Below, one piece after another: positions 8,638-17,234 of a stretch of 46,618 nt of DNA. The notes under the pieces were generated by a model that saw nothing but the letters and a program-made list of their open reading frames with translations, was not told the origin of the DNA and searched no databases. The stretch spans positions 1 to 46,618 of the forward strand of contig JBMNSG010000007.1 in the NCBI GenBank assembly GCA_050945075.1. The letters run 5' to 3'. The position numbers and the translations under genes are program-made. Position 1 is the first letter of the stretch, and each line of letters opens with the position of its first letter. This DNA is from UBA7485 sp050945075 (lineage in GTDB: Bacteria; Bacillota; Clostridia; Eubacteriales; Eubacteriaceae).

Positions 8638-9626
8638 ACAGTTACCAGGCACAACAGGAATATCTGAAAACCGGCGAAAGGCATATCAGAGAACAGCGCA
8701 GCAGAATCGAACAGCTGCGGGCCCGTCTGCCGGAATATGACGACCTTTGTTTTAAACGCAACGAGCTTTATCCTGCCATGGTTAAAGCCAGCATGCTTAA
8801 AGATGAGGAACGTAAAAACGAACTGCGCTGTCAGCTGGAAGGGCTGGATAAACGGGAAGCGGAAATACTGAACGAACAGCACCTGCCTGCAGACTGGCTC
8901 AAGCTGCATTACAGCTGTCCCATCTGCCATGACCGCGGCTATCTTGAATCCGGGGAACAGTGCATCTGTCTGAAACAGGCCCTCCAAAACGCTGCCGTGA
9001 GCAACTGCAGTCTTACCAGCCTGCAGAGCCGGGCCCGGTTCGAGAATTACGATGCCGGTGTCTTTTCAAACGAACGGCAGAACAGCCCGCGTTCACCCCG
9101 TGAAGAAGCAGCGTTTAAAGAGAATTATTTTCGCGAATTCTGTGACCGCTATGCGAAGGCACAGAAAGAACAGAAGGGTAGTCCGGAAGACTATCTGTTT
9201 TTCGGGAAACCCGGAACTGGCAAGACCTACCTGAGTTCCTGCATCGCCAACGAACTGAGTGACAGGGGACTGCCGTATATTTATATCAGCGCGCCAAAGC
9301 TCATTGAACTGATCTTTCAGGATATCCACAAAAACCATGAAGGAGAATTCCTGAAGACACTCAAAGAAACCCCGCTGCTCATCCTTGATGACCTGGGAAC
9401 AGAAAACATTTCCGCTTTCTCCTCGCGTCAGATCACCGAACTCATCAGCGAACGTCTGCTGACAGACAAATGGAACATTATTTCTTCAAACATGAATCTG
9501 AATGAAATAAAAACCAGCTATCCGGAGCGGCTTTCTTCCAGAATTACCGAAAGCTTTAACACACTGCTGTTCCAGGGAGCTGATCTGCGGACGACACTCA
9601 ATCGTCAGAAACTGCAAAAAGGATGA
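8634..9626 (+). CDS. dnaI: DnaI/DnaC-like helicase loader ATPase
   Basis: The 330-residue protein has a coiled N-terminal region and a zinc-binding cluster C95-x2-C98, C110-x-C112. An AAA+ domain follows, with Walker A GKPGTGKT (191-198) and Walker B LLILDDLG (about 248-255). This is the layout of DnaI and DnaC-type loaders, which deliver the hexameric helicase to the origin. It overlaps the preceding DnaD-like gene by four bases, indicating translational coupling. The stop codon lies inside the stem of its own terminator. Confidence 0.9.
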   Translation: MNSYQAQQEYLKTGERHIREQRSRIEQLRARLPEYDDLCFKRNELYPAMVKASMLKDEERKNELRCQLEGLDKREAEILNEQHLPADWLKLHYSCPICHDRGYLESGEQCICLKQALQNAAVSNCSLTSLQSRARFENYDAGVFSNERQNSPRSPREEAAFKENYFREFCDRYAKAQKEQKGSPEDYLFFGKPGTGKTYLSSCIANELSDRGLPYIYISAPKLIELIFQDIHKNHEGEFLKTLKETPLLILDDLGTENISAFSSRQITELISERLLTDKWNIISSNMNLNEIKTSYPERLSSRITESFNTLLFQGADLRTTLNRQKLQKG

Positions 9627-9647
9627 ACGAAAGTTCATCCCTTTTTT
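9616..9647 (+). terminator. Intrinsic terminator of the dnaD-dnaI operon
   Basis: The stem GGATGAAC-GAAA-GTTCATCC is followed by CTTTTTTATT. The left arm contains the dnaI stop codon. Confidence 0.9.
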
Positions 9648-9650
9648 ATT

Positions 9651-9704
9651 CGGCTGTTTTAGCTGTTTTTGATCTGCCGTTTTTGATCTGCCGTTTTTGA
9701 TCTA
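9651..9704. repeat. 14-bp tandem repeat after dnaI
   Basis: The unit GATCTGCCGTTTTT occurs twice exactly (9671-9684, 9685-9698). It is flanked by partial copies, GGCTGTTTTAGCTGTTTTT before and GATCT after. It lies between the operon terminator and the trmN6 stop. No function is apparent. Confidence 0.7.
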
Positions 9705-9761
9705 TCATTATACGATTCTGCTTCAGCAGCAGGCCTCTTACACCTGTTCCGTTTCGGATAT

Positions 9762-10556
9762 CTATTTTCCCGGCCGGGGATTCTCTTCTACTTTGATCAC
9801 TTTGCGCACCGGTCCATCCGTCCCGTAAATCGTGTGAATCTGATCGGTGTACTGTTCTCCGTCATAGACAATAACCGGAGCTTCTGTAATCAGATATGGC
9901 TTTCCACCTTTTACAAATTCCGCCAGAACCAGATTTGCAGGCCGGTCCAGCCGGGGATGAACCATACGGATCCGTTTCAGTTCCAGACCGCATTTTCTTC
10001 CTTCCGCTGCCAGTTCTGTCAGCCTTTCCGGTTTGTGGACAATACACAGTTTTCCTTTGTCTTTTAAATGAACCGCCGCAAACTGGAGCAGATCCTGCGC
10101 GGTCAGCATGACTTCGTGCCGTGACACCTTCAGGCTTTCTCTGGGATTGGTCAGTCCGGTTCCTGTTTTAACGTAGGGCGGATTCGATACAATCACATCC
10201 AGTGAAGAAGGTTCGATATCCGTCTGTCTGCGCACGTCATCGCAGATAATATGGATCCTGTCTTCCAGTTCATTCAAGGCCACAGACCGTGAAGCCATGT
10301 CCGCCATATGCGGCTGAATCTCAAAGGCTGTTACAGCGGCTACCGGACTCTTTGCACACAGAAGAAGCGGAATAATACCGGTTCCGGTTCCGATCTCCAC
10401 CGTCTTGCTTCCGTATTTTAAAACCGGTGCTGCAAACCAGGACAGAAGGACCGCATCAATGCCGAAACAGAAAAAACGGGGATCCTGTATAATCGACAAA
10501 CCATTCCCCAGATCCTCGAGTCGTTCATTTTCATTTAGCTTTACACTGCTGTTCAT
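9762..10556 (-). CDS. tRNA1(Val) A37 N6-methyltransferase-like (TrmN6/YfiC family)
   Basis: The 264-residue SAM-dependent methyltransferase has the nucleotide-binding loop VEIGTGTGI (53-61) and the adenine-N6 catalytic motif NPPY (125-128). The N-terminal FFCFGIDAVLLSWF is typical of the TrmN6 family, which methylates A37 of tRNA Val; tRNA specificity is inferred from the family. A strong AAGGAGAG site precedes the ATG. It is a single minus-strand gene between two plus-strand units. The 138-bp gap to the next gene holds both upstream regions. Confidence 0.82.
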   Translation of the reverse strand: MNSSVKLNENERLEDLGNGLSIIQDPRFFCFGIDAVLLSWFAAPVLKYGSKTVEIGTGTGIIPLLLCAKSPVAAVTAFEIQPHMADMASRSVALNELEDRIHIICDDVRRQTDIEPSSLDVIVSNPPYVKTGTGLTNPRESLKVSRHEVMLTAQDLLQFAAVHLKDKGKLCIVHKPERLTELAAEGRKCGLELKRIRMVHPRLDRPANLVLAEFVKGGKPYLITEAPVIVYDGEQYTDQIHTIYGTDGPVRKVIKVEENPRPGK

Positions 10557-10694
10557 TCCATCTCTCCTTGCTGGCGGGTATACCTGTAATCATACACCAT
10601 CGAATTGCCTGTTCGCTTTCGTATAAAATTTACAGGCGATTTGATATAATTATACGATAATAAGCCAATTGAATCTGGTTTACCTGGAGATATT

Positions 10695-13004
10695 ATGAGC
10701 CAAAACAGCAATCCGTTTAAACGGGATACTGATAAGACCGGTAACGAACAAAAACTTAATAAAAATACATACTTCAGCTACATCGAAAAAGAAAAAGATT
10801 ATGACCGTCTGGACGATGTGTTCCAGAAAGCCGTAATTCGTTCCCGCCATCAGCGTATCAAGACCTACGCATCGGAACGGAGAAATTCTCTGAAAGAACA
10901 GCGCCAGAAACGCAGGGATGTCTACAAAACCAATCCCAGGCTGGAAACTGTTTCTACCGGTGAAATCAACACCAAGCTGGTTAATCTGACACTGAATCAG
11001 GATACAGATCTGGACAGCTGGAGAGACAGCCAGATTGGTATGATCGAAGAAATCTGCGGAGACAATCTATCAGATACCATTACCACTGATTTTCTGCCGG
11101 ATCTGGAAAAAAATCTTAATGCCGCGACAGCGAAAACAACATCCGGGCGCACCGGAAAAACGCCGCTGGGCGGTTTTGGAAAAGCCGCAGCGGAGAGAAC
11201 CGGAAAGACACCGCTGGGCGGTGCTGGCAAAACAGGAACCGAAAACACGGCCAAAACACCATTGGGGACTGCTGCAAAAATGTCAAACGGAAGAACCTCC
11301 AAGACTTCTTCCGACGATACAGGCAGTACATCTGAACCGTCAGCGGATGATCCCGAAGAAATCAACCGGATCCGCGAAGCAGAATATCATGACGGCTTCA
11401 AAGAACATGAAGAAGAGCTGGTAGAGAACTTTTTCAAAAACCTGGTGATTCCGGAAATCAGTCCCAAGAAAACAAAACCTTACATTCCACCGGAAAGCTT
11501 CGATCTGGGATTGATCTCAGAAGAACCCATTGACGATATCGGAGAAATCGAAGCCGGCATGGAAGACCAGAAGCAGCCCGGCGACCATACCAGACTGCTG
11601 AATATTATCAATAATCTGGATACGGAAACCTCTGCTCCGGAACAAAAGACGTCTGAACAGGAACAGGCAGAACAGAATTTACCGGAAAACAATCAGACTG
11701 AACAAGAACAGAATTTCCAGGACCTGACACAGCCGGAACCAGAATTGTCAGAAACCGTCCTGCCGGACGAACAGACAGAGCAGAATCAGGCGGATCTGAA
11801 ACAGGGAAATTCGAATACAACGGTCATTCCTGTTTCTTCTGTCAGTCAGGATTCAGAACCTGAATTTTCTTCTGATGATACGATAACAGACGCTGCAGCA
11901 GACAGCTTTGATACAGATTTCGGAATCAACGCTGGCAGCGGCTCTGAAGTAGACAATGACGAAATAACTGAAACCATCATTCCGGAAAACGTCAGGGGAT
12001 CCGCAGAAGCATCGATATCTGAACCACAGGCCGAACCGGAAGCGAAGACTCCTGTTGTTGTAAAATCATTTACCGAAGACAAGGAACTCAGAAATTCTGC
12101 CATCGGTCTCGGAATCAGCCTGCTGATTCTTCTGGGCTTCACCCTTTATTTCAGAAACAGCTTTCTGGCAGCAGACTGGATTGTTCTGGGCGTTCTGATT
12201 ACAGGCATGATTTTAACCTGTGATCTGCATCATCGTAATGTGCTTGTTTTCTGTGGATTTACATTCGCACTGCTCATTTTTATGCTGTTGTACGGGGTTT
12301 ATGTCCACGGAAATGTGATGGGCCTGTATAATTATCTGTGGTTCCTGATTATCCCGATCTGTCTGCAGACCAGCTATGCGTTTATCAATAATTACGCCTG
12401 CTGGCTGGCCGACAAGCGCAAGCTGAAACGGCAGCAGGGCGCTCAGGCTTATATTGATGAAGACATGAACATGGACGAAACAGAGCTCTTTGAAGATCAG
12501 AATTACAGCCCTCTGGTTTCGTCTGAAGATAATCCGAAATCAGAAACCGGCCGTGAATCCGGATCTGAAAAGAAAAATGAAGCCGTTGCCGGACAGGATT
12601 ATTCCAGCGGGACGGACAGCATTCCGGACCAGAACTATTCTGCCGGACAGGACAATATCCCGGAACAGGATGATTCCGCCGGACAGGACAGTATCCCGGG
12701 CCAGGACTATTTCTCAGGCCAGGACAGCATCCCGGATCAGGGTTATTCCACAGCTCAGGACAGCATTCCGGATCAGAGCAGTATCACCGAACCGGATGAT
12801 GAAGATCATCTGGACTGGATTCAGGGAGAGCTTGACGATCTCCGCCAGCTTAAAGACGATGATACCAGCGTGATCTTCGGGAACATCACCGACTTTGAAA
12901 CAGATCATAAGGACGATAAAGATCTGACCCGCGAGTTGAATCTGCTTTTTGAAGATTCAGGCAAGCTCTCAGACAATTCCGTTAAAGACAAACAAAAGAA
13001 ATAA
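10695..13004 (+). CDS. Large repeat-containing four-helix membrane protein of unknown function
   Basis: I do not recognise this 769-residue protein. Residues 1-140 are charged and include a basic stretch (about 48-80, RSRHQRIKTYASERRNSLK). Residues 151-214 hold four 16-residue repeats built on RTGKTPLGG, followed by a long acidic Glu/Gln/Ser-rich linker (215-460). Four hydrophobic helices follow (about 468-486, 493-509, 515-534, 546-563). The C-terminal region carries five 12-residue repeats of the type GQDSIPDQxYSA (639-698) and an acidic end with a possible helix DHLDWIQGELDDLRQLK. With an even helix number both tails probably face the same, likely cytoplasmic, side. It is monocistronic, with its own terminator. 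A short ATG-proximal CTGGAG serves as ribosome-binding site. Confidence 0.8.
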   Translation: MSQNSNPFKRDTDKTGNEQKLNKNTYFSYIEKEKDYDRLDDVFQKAVIRSRHQRIKTYASERRNSLKEQRQKRRDVYKTNPRLETVSTGEINTKLVNLTLNQDTDLDSWRDSQIGMIEEICGDNLSDTITTDFLPDLEKNLNAATAKTTSGRTGKTPLGGFGKAAAERTGKTPLGGAGKTGTENTAKTPLGTAAKMSNGRTSKTSSDDTGSTSEPSADDPEEINRIREAEYHDGFKEHEEELVENFFKNLVIPEISPKKTKPYIPPESFDLGLISEEPIDDIGEIEAGMEDQKQPGDHTRLLNIINNLDTETSAPEQKTSEQEQAEQNLPENNQTEQEQNFQDLTQPEPELSETVLPDEQTEQNQADLKQGNSNTTVIPVSSVSQDSEPEFSSDDTITDAAADSFDTDFGINAGSGSEVDNDEITETIIPENVRGSAEASISEPQAEPEAKTPVVVKSFTEDKELRNSAIGLGISLLILLGFTLYFRNSFLAADWIVLGVLITGMILTCDLHHRNVLVFCGFTFALLIFMLLYGVYVHGNVMGLYNYLWFLIIPICLQTSYAFINNYACWLADKRKLKRQQGAQAYIDEDMNMDETELFEDQNYSPLVSSEDNPKSETGRESGSEKKNEAVAGQDYSSGTDSIPDQNYSAGQDNIPEQDDSAGQDSIPGQDYFSGQDSIPDQGYSTAQDSIPDQSSITEPDDEDHLDWIQGELDDLRQLKDDDTSVIFGNITDFETDHKDDKDLTRELNLLFEDSGKLSDNSVKDKQKK
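11145..11336 (+). repeat. In-gene 48-bp repeats (16 codons, four copies)
   Basis: Four consecutive 16-codon units read RTGKTPLGG and variants. The first two are nearly identical, the third diverges and the last is degenerate. They encode a Gly/Thr/Lys-rich linker in the unknown membrane protein. Confidence 0.75.
12609..12788 (+). repeat. In-gene 36-bp repeats (12 codons, five copies)
   Basis: Five 12-codon units share the pattern xQDSIPDQ followed by four variable residues. They sit between the last membrane helix and the acidic C-terminus of the unknown membrane protein. Confidence 0.8.
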
Positions 13005-13007
13005 AAA

Positions 13008-13030
13008 GCAGGCATATGCCTGCATTTTTT
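13008..13030 (+). terminator. Intrinsic terminator after the unknown membrane protein
   Basis: The stem GCAGGCA-TA-TGCCTGC is followed by ATTTTTT, a few bases past the TAA stop. Confidence 0.88.
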
Positions 13031-13044
13031 CTATCATTCTTTAT

Positions 13045-13060
13045 ATTCTGTAAACAGAAT
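13045..13060. promoter_or_regulatory. Inverted repeat upstream of the corrinoid activator gene
   Basis: ATTCTGT-AA-ACAGAAT is a perfect 7-bp inverted repeat, 30 bp before the ATG of the activator gene. It is a candidate operator. It does not match the palindrome in the regulator/methyltransferase gap, so a second regulator would be needed. Confidence 0.45.
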
Positions 13061-13089
13061 TTTCATATCACAATTCAGGAAAAGACAGC

Positions 13090-14682
13090 ATGGAAAATAC
13101 GAATAAAAATTGTACCGTTACTATAGAAACAGCAGACTCCGTCGAAAAAGTTCAGGTCCCGGCCGGAACCGATCTGCTTACCGCCCAGGTAATGGCGGAT
13201 CTGCATCCGGATGCCCCCTGCGGGGGCCAGGGCCGGTGTAAAAAATGCCTGATCGATCTGATCGAAACAGACGCTGACGGCCGCGAACAGACCCGCCAGG
13301 TCGTAGCCTGCACCTATCCGGTTACGCGCGACCTTCATGTCCGGCTGATCGCACCGGACAAGATGCACCGGATTCTGACAGATACCAGCGACAGCTCCAC
13401 TGAAACTGAAGTCAATCCGCTTCCGGTTCAGGGACTCGACAACCGCTATCTCGTTGCTTTTGATATCGGGACCACCACCATTGCCGGCTTTCTTCTGGAC
13501 GGAAAAACAGGCGGACGACTGGCAGAAGCAGGTCGGTTAAATCCTCAGGCTCAGTTCGGAGCCGATGTAATCTCACGCTGCCTGTATGCACAGAAAAACG
13601 GGAGGGAAACGCTATCCCGGCCGGTCCTCGAAGCACTGAATTCCCTGCTTGCAGAACTCGCGGCCAGCGCTGGGATTCAGACGGCTGATATTTCTCAGGT
13701 GGCGTTATGCGGCAATACTGCCATGCATCACCTGCTGCTGAAGCTGCCTACTGAAAAACTTGTAACAGCTCCTTACGACTGCGGCCCCCGGAATTCACTG
13801 CTGCTTTCAGCAGAAGAATCCGGACTGTGTACGGCGCCGGGCAGCAAGCTCAGAATACTGCCGCTGATCGGCAGCTTTGTCGGGGCGGATACAGCTTCCT
13901 GTATCGAAGCGGTCCATTTCGAACAGCAGGAACAACCGATCCTGATGATCGATATCGGTACCAACGGAGAAATTGTACTGGGCAATCGTGACAAACGGCT
14001 GGCATGCTCAACCGCTGCCGGTCCGGCTTTTGAAGGCGCTAATATTTTCTGCGGCATGCGTGGCGCAGAAGGAGCGATAGACCATATCACATTTGACGGA
14101 AAAGACCTGAACGTGCACGTCATCGGCGGGGGAAAGGCAAAGGGAATCTGCGGTTCCGGACTGCTGGATGCCGCAGCTGCCTGCCTGAATGCGGAGCTCA
14201 TCGATATAAGCGGACGAATTGCGGACCCCGCAGATGTGGCACCGCATCTGCGGTTCCGCCTTACTTCAGTGGGTCCGGTTCGGGCAATCAAGCTTAAAGA
14301 CGGTATCGTGCTGACGCAGAAGGATATACGGGAATTGCAGCTGGCAAAAGGGGCCATGGCTGCAGGGATTGGCATTCTTCTGAAGAAATACGGAATAGAC
14401 GATGCCAGCACCCAGCTGGGAAAAGTATTTATCGCCGGAGCTTTCGGAACCTTCCTCAATCCTGAAAGTGCCTGCAGAATCGGGCTCATTCCGGGTGAAC
14501 TGCTTGACCATATTCAGGCCGTTGGTAATGCCGCCGGTAAAGGCGCACAGGACTGCGTACTTTCGGAAACAGCGATGGACCGCTGTCTGAAGCTTGCCGA
14601 TGAAACAGAATTTGTCGAGCTGGCAAATGAACGTGGCTTCCAGGACTTGTATGTCGAGATGATGGGCTTCCCGGAATCCTGA
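13090..14682 (+). CDS. Corrinoid activation protein: 2Fe-2S ferredoxin domain + ASKHA ATPase (RACo-like, DUF4445)
   Basis: The 530-residue protein has an N-terminal 2Fe-2S ferredoxin domain with cysteines C44, C50, C53 and C74 (CGGQGRCKKC, VVAC). An ASKHA-fold ATPase follows from residue 121, with phosphate-loop motifs FDIGTTT and, later, MIDIGTNGEI. Such reductive activators use ATP to return accidentally oxidised Co(II) corrinoid to the active Co(I) state. It is shorter than RACo of acetogens, with a reduced linker. It converges on the corrinoid methyltransferase operon, which supplies its expected partner, the corrinoid protein at 16.4-17.0 kb. It is transcribed separately, with its own upstream inverted repeat. 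Confidence 0.9.
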   Translation: MENTNKNCTVTIETADSVEKVQVPAGTDLLTAQVMADLHPDAPCGGQGRCKKCLIDLIETDADGREQTRQVVACTYPVTRDLHVRLIAPDKMHRILTDTSDSSTETEVNPLPVQGLDNRYLVAFDIGTTTIAGFLLDGKTGGRLAEAGRLNPQAQFGADVISRCLYAQKNGRETLSRPVLEALNSLLAELAASAGIQTADISQVALCGNTAMHHLLLKLPTEKLVTAPYDCGPRNSLLLSAEESGLCTAPGSKLRILPLIGSFVGADTASCIEAVHFEQQEQPILMIDIGTNGEIVLGNRDKRLACSTAAGPAFEGANIFCGMRGAEGAIDHITFDGKDLNVHVIGGGKAKGICGSGLLDAAAACLNAELIDISGRIADPADVAPHLRFRLTSVGPVRAIKLKDGIVLTQKDIRELQLAKGAMAAGIGILLKKYGIDDASTQLGKVFIAGAFGTFLNPESACRIGLIPGELLDHIQAVGNAAGKGAQDCVLSETAMDRCLKLADETEFVELANERGFQDLYVEMMGFPES

Positions 14683-14748
14683 AGCGAAGCACCTGAAGGC
14701 GGCAGTAAAAGATCTGGGAGCAGCAGCAAAATGCCGAAAAACGATCAT

Positions 14749-14781
14749 AAAAAAGAGACCGTTCAAACGGTCTCTTTGCTT
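14749..14781. terminator. Bidirectional terminator between activator gene and methyltransferase operon
   Basis: The stem GAGACCGT-TCAA-ACGGTCTC is flanked by A6 on the left and TTTGCTTTTTTT on the right, so it can stop both convergent units. The loop TCAA contains the stop codon of the minus-strand DUF2284 gene. Confidence 0.88.
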
Positions 14782-15356
14782 TTTTTGAAACGAATCAGGA
14801 CACAGCCGGTGTAGGAAACAGTTCCGCGTCCGTGATAATAGGGAATACCGGCATCGCGGCACAAATCCGATACCTGAACGCCTGCGGCTTCCAGAGAAGA
14901 ATGGGAGCGTTCCGGCTGACGGCAGGGATTGTCAGGATAGGTACATTCTTTACAGAGCGTACAGGTTCCTGCTCCCAGCGGCATACAGGATTCAATCTGC
15001 GGCATCTGCCGGAGTTCATCCACCAGATTTTCAAAATTGGTTTTATTGTGTTTTTCCGCTTCTACCATTCCTTCAAAATCAAAATCATCCTCCAGACGGG
15101 CTACCGTCTGCACGATAATCCCGTGATCGTAAGCATGAATGCGCGCCTTGATTTCAGGGAGGGTTCCGCATCCCGGGGGACAGGCCCAGTTTTTACCATA
15201 CATACCGCAGCGGTTAGCTGCACACATATCCCGGACTTCATCCAGAAGCACAATGATCTCCGGATTAAACGCACAATACTCGTCAAATAACGGAAGAACG
15301 GCAGAATCCTCCATGATCCTGCCGAGCTCCGTGTCTATGGTTTTCTGAGTGTTCAT
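14763..15356 (-). CDS. DUF2284 cysteine-rich metal-binding protein
   Basis: The 197-residue protein has two cysteine clusters: C45, C50, C59, C63 (RCGMYGKNWACPPGCG) and C132, C135, C138, C145 (CTLCKECTYPDNPC). This pattern belongs to DUF2284, a predicted metal- or Fe-S-binding family found near corrinoid methyltransferase genes in anaerobes. It starts immediately after the stop of the UroD-family methyltransferase (TAA-ATG) and is the last gene of the operon. A role in electron transfer or in keeping the corrinoid active is only an inference. Confidence 0.82.
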   Translation of the reverse strand: MNTQKTIDTELGRIMEDSAVLPLFDEYCAFNPEIIVLLDEVRDMCAANRCGMYGKNWACPPGCGTLPEIKARIHAYDHGIIVQTVARLEDDFDFEGMVEAEKHNKTNFENLVDELRQMPQIESCMPLGAGTCTLCKECTYPDNPCRQPERSHSSLEAAGVQVSDLCRDAGIPYYHGRGTVSYTGCVLIRFKKSKETV

Positions 15357-16352
15357 TTATTTCTCTGTTGGAAAATACTGATCGCCCTTACCGATTTCTT
15401 CGTTGATTTTTTCTTTCAGTCCCGGTGTAATACACCAGTCCAGACCGTAGGTGAGAGCCGGAATGAAATTTCCGCCCGGACCATATTCACGCAGTGCCCG
15501 CTGGACTTCTTCATGAATTTCTTCGTCCGAGGAATCTGCACGGTCAACAATGGCTGAATCCAGACCGCCCATCAGCAGCATCTTCCCGTCAATCTGCTTC
15601 TGCATTTTGGGAATGTCATTCTGGGGCAGTACACCCTGCCAGATATCAATGCCGATTTCCGGCATGTCTTCAACGATGTTTTCACAGTAGGAATCCGCGT
15701 GATGCATGATCAGACAGCCTCTGTCCTTTGCATCCTGATAAAGGATTTTCGCACGCGGCTTAAAGAATTCACGCCAGGTATCCGGACTCATAAACAGCTT
15801 GTCATGAGAACCCCAGTCATCATGAAACATCACGATATCCGGTTCCAGATTATCCAGCAGCACCTTTAAGAATCTGCGTTTGAATTCGAGGATAAAGTCC
15901 AGGAACTCTTCCATATCGTCCGGTTCCATCAGTATGTTGCACAGCGCGTCTTCAAAGCCCATCATAAAATGGGAGGTTTCGAACAGACCGGTGAACACAC
16001 CGACCATGACCAGCTGACCGCGGTCACGGATTTCCTGCGCTTCTTTTTTTGCTTCCGTCCAGTCAATATCTGCACCTTCGACATCGGGCATTTTTACATA
16101 GTCACGCCATTCGGTGATATCGGGACAGAGCTTTGTTTCATCATTGACAATGGGCATACAGCCCGGTTCATGTTCACCCCATTCATAAAAGACGCCAAAC
16201 TGGTCTTTGCCTTTCTGTCCGGGGCCAACCGGCTTGAACCAGCTGTTGAGCGGATCCATAATCAGGCCAAATGCTTCCCATCCCTTAACGAAGCGTTCGG
16301 GTTTCCCATGCTTCAGGGTTTCCATAAAGTTTTCTTTTACACTCATTACCAT
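15357..16352 (-). CDS. Uroporphyrinogen decarboxylase-family methyltransferase (corrinoid MTI, MtaA-like)
   Basis: The 331-residue UroD-fold protein is read from the ATG with GGAGG eight bases upstream. It lacks heme-pathway context and resembles methyltransferase I or MtaA-type enzymes, which demethylate a substrate and pass the methyl group to a corrinoid protein. Typical features are FHDDWGSHDKLFMSP (about 176-190) and candidate zinc ligands H217/H218, C223 (MHHADSYC) and C307 (YGLDWC). The canonical HxC pair of MtaA is not seen, which may signal a different substrate class. It lies 19 bp behind the corrinoid protein gene and directly before DUF2284. Methoxylated aromatics are one possible substrate class, but the sequence does not decide this. 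Confidence 0.85.
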   Translation of the reverse strand: MVMSVKENFMETLKHGKPERFVKGWEAFGLIMDPLNSWFKPVGPGQKGKDQFGVFYEWGEHEPGCMPIVNDETKLCPDITEWRDYVKMPDVEGADIDWTEAKKEAQEIRDRGQLVMVGVFTGLFETSHFMMGFEDALCNILMEPDDMEEFLDFILEFKRRFLKVLLDNLEPDIVMFHDDWGSHDKLFMSPDTWREFFKPRAKILYQDAKDRGCLIMHHADSYCENIVEDMPEIGIDIWQGVLPQNDIPKMQKQIDGKMLLMGGLDSAIVDRADSSDEEIHEEVQRALREYGPGGNFIPALTYGLDWCITPGLKEKINEEIGKGDQYFPTEK

Positions 16353-16371
16353 AAGACGATCCTCCGGAGAA

Positions 16372-17004
16372 TCAGACAGCAGCTTTGGCAGTCTGGGCTG
16401 CACCGGCTGCATCCGGGCTGTAATAATCGGCTCCGATTTCCTTTGCGAAATCTTCTGTAATAGGCGCGCCGCCTACCATAATCTTGAAGCTGCCTCTGTT
16501 AGGCTGCTGATTGAGTACATCTACCGTATCCTTGAGAGAAGGCATGGTTGTCGTAAGCAGGGCAGAACAGCAGACAATTCTGGTATCCGGGTTATCCTGC
16601 AGGGTGCTTACAAAGGTATTCTTGTCAACATCGACGCCGAGATCGATGACTTCAAATCCCGCGGATTCCAGCATCATCGAAACCAGGTTTTTCCCGATAT
16701 CGTGCAGGTCGCCCTGAACCGTGCCGATAATGACTTTACCATTGGCTCCAGCTTCGCCTTCCGCCAGGTAAGGCTTGAGGGTGTCGACGCCTTTTTTCAT
16801 GGCACGTGCTGCCACCAGCATTTCCGGAACAAAAACTTCACCGGCGGAGAATTTCTGTCCTACTGAATCCATGGCTGCAATCATTCCTTCGTTCAGAATT
16901 GCTGACGGATCTACACCTGCATCAACTGCCGCTTTTACTGCATCACCGATTTTTTTAGCACGACCTTTTTCAACCAGGTCAAAAACTTCCTGAATACCTG
17001 CCAT
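16372..17004 (-). CDS. Corrinoid (cobalamin-binding) methyl-carrier protein
   Basis: The 210-residue protein has the usual two parts: an N-terminal four-helix cap (about 1-85) and a Rossmann-like B12-binding domain. The lower-ligand motif DxHxxG is at D99-H101-G104 (GDLHDIGKN), with a later conserved GGAP. It is the MtaC/MttC type, carrying the methyl group between the substrate methyltransferase and the pterin methyltransferase. Both are its operon neighbours. GAGGAGA precedes the ATG. Confidence 0.93.
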   Translation of the reverse strand: MAGIQEVFDLVEKGRAKKIGDAVKAAVDAGVDPSAILNEGMIAAMDSVGQKFSAGEVFVPEMLVAARAMKKGVDTLKPYLAEGEAGANGKVIIGTVQGDLHDIGKNLVSMMLESAGFEVIDLGVDVDKNTFVSTLQDNPDTRIVCCSALLTTTMPSLKDTVDVLNQQPNRGSFKIMVGGAPITEDFAKEIGADYYSPDAAGAAQTAKAAV

Positions 17005-17121
17005 TTTATTCTCTCCTCTAAAATAGAATTTGTATGCATCGTCCTGCCGAGACGATATTTACCGTTTTTCCACCGCATCTGATCATGCGGCCCATTACCG
17101 CTGTCTTTCCGTACTTACGAT

Positions 17122-17223
17122 TCCAGTATCAGACACCAGCATCGCATTCCTGCATCAGAATCCGGTATCAGACACCAGCATCGCTTTCCTGCATCACAAT
17201 CCGGTATCAGAATTCAGCATCGG
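17122..17223. repeat. 39-bp direct repeat within the corrinoid operon
   Basis: About 2.6 copies of a 39-bp unit containing GGTATCAGACACCAGCATCG lie in the 230-bp spacer between the pterin methyltransferase and corrinoid protein genes. On the operon strand each copy can fold CTGGT-GTCTGAT-ACCGG. No reading frame or terminator T-run goes with it. A role in RNA stability or in setting relative expression is possible but unproven. Confidence 0.75.
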
Positions 17224-17234
17224 ACCGGCTTCTG

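Noticed and set aside
13773..14489. Open frame opposite the corrinoid activator gene (238 codons)
   Set aside because: Ser/Pro/Ile-rich antisense shadow without a start site; the sense gene is well supported.
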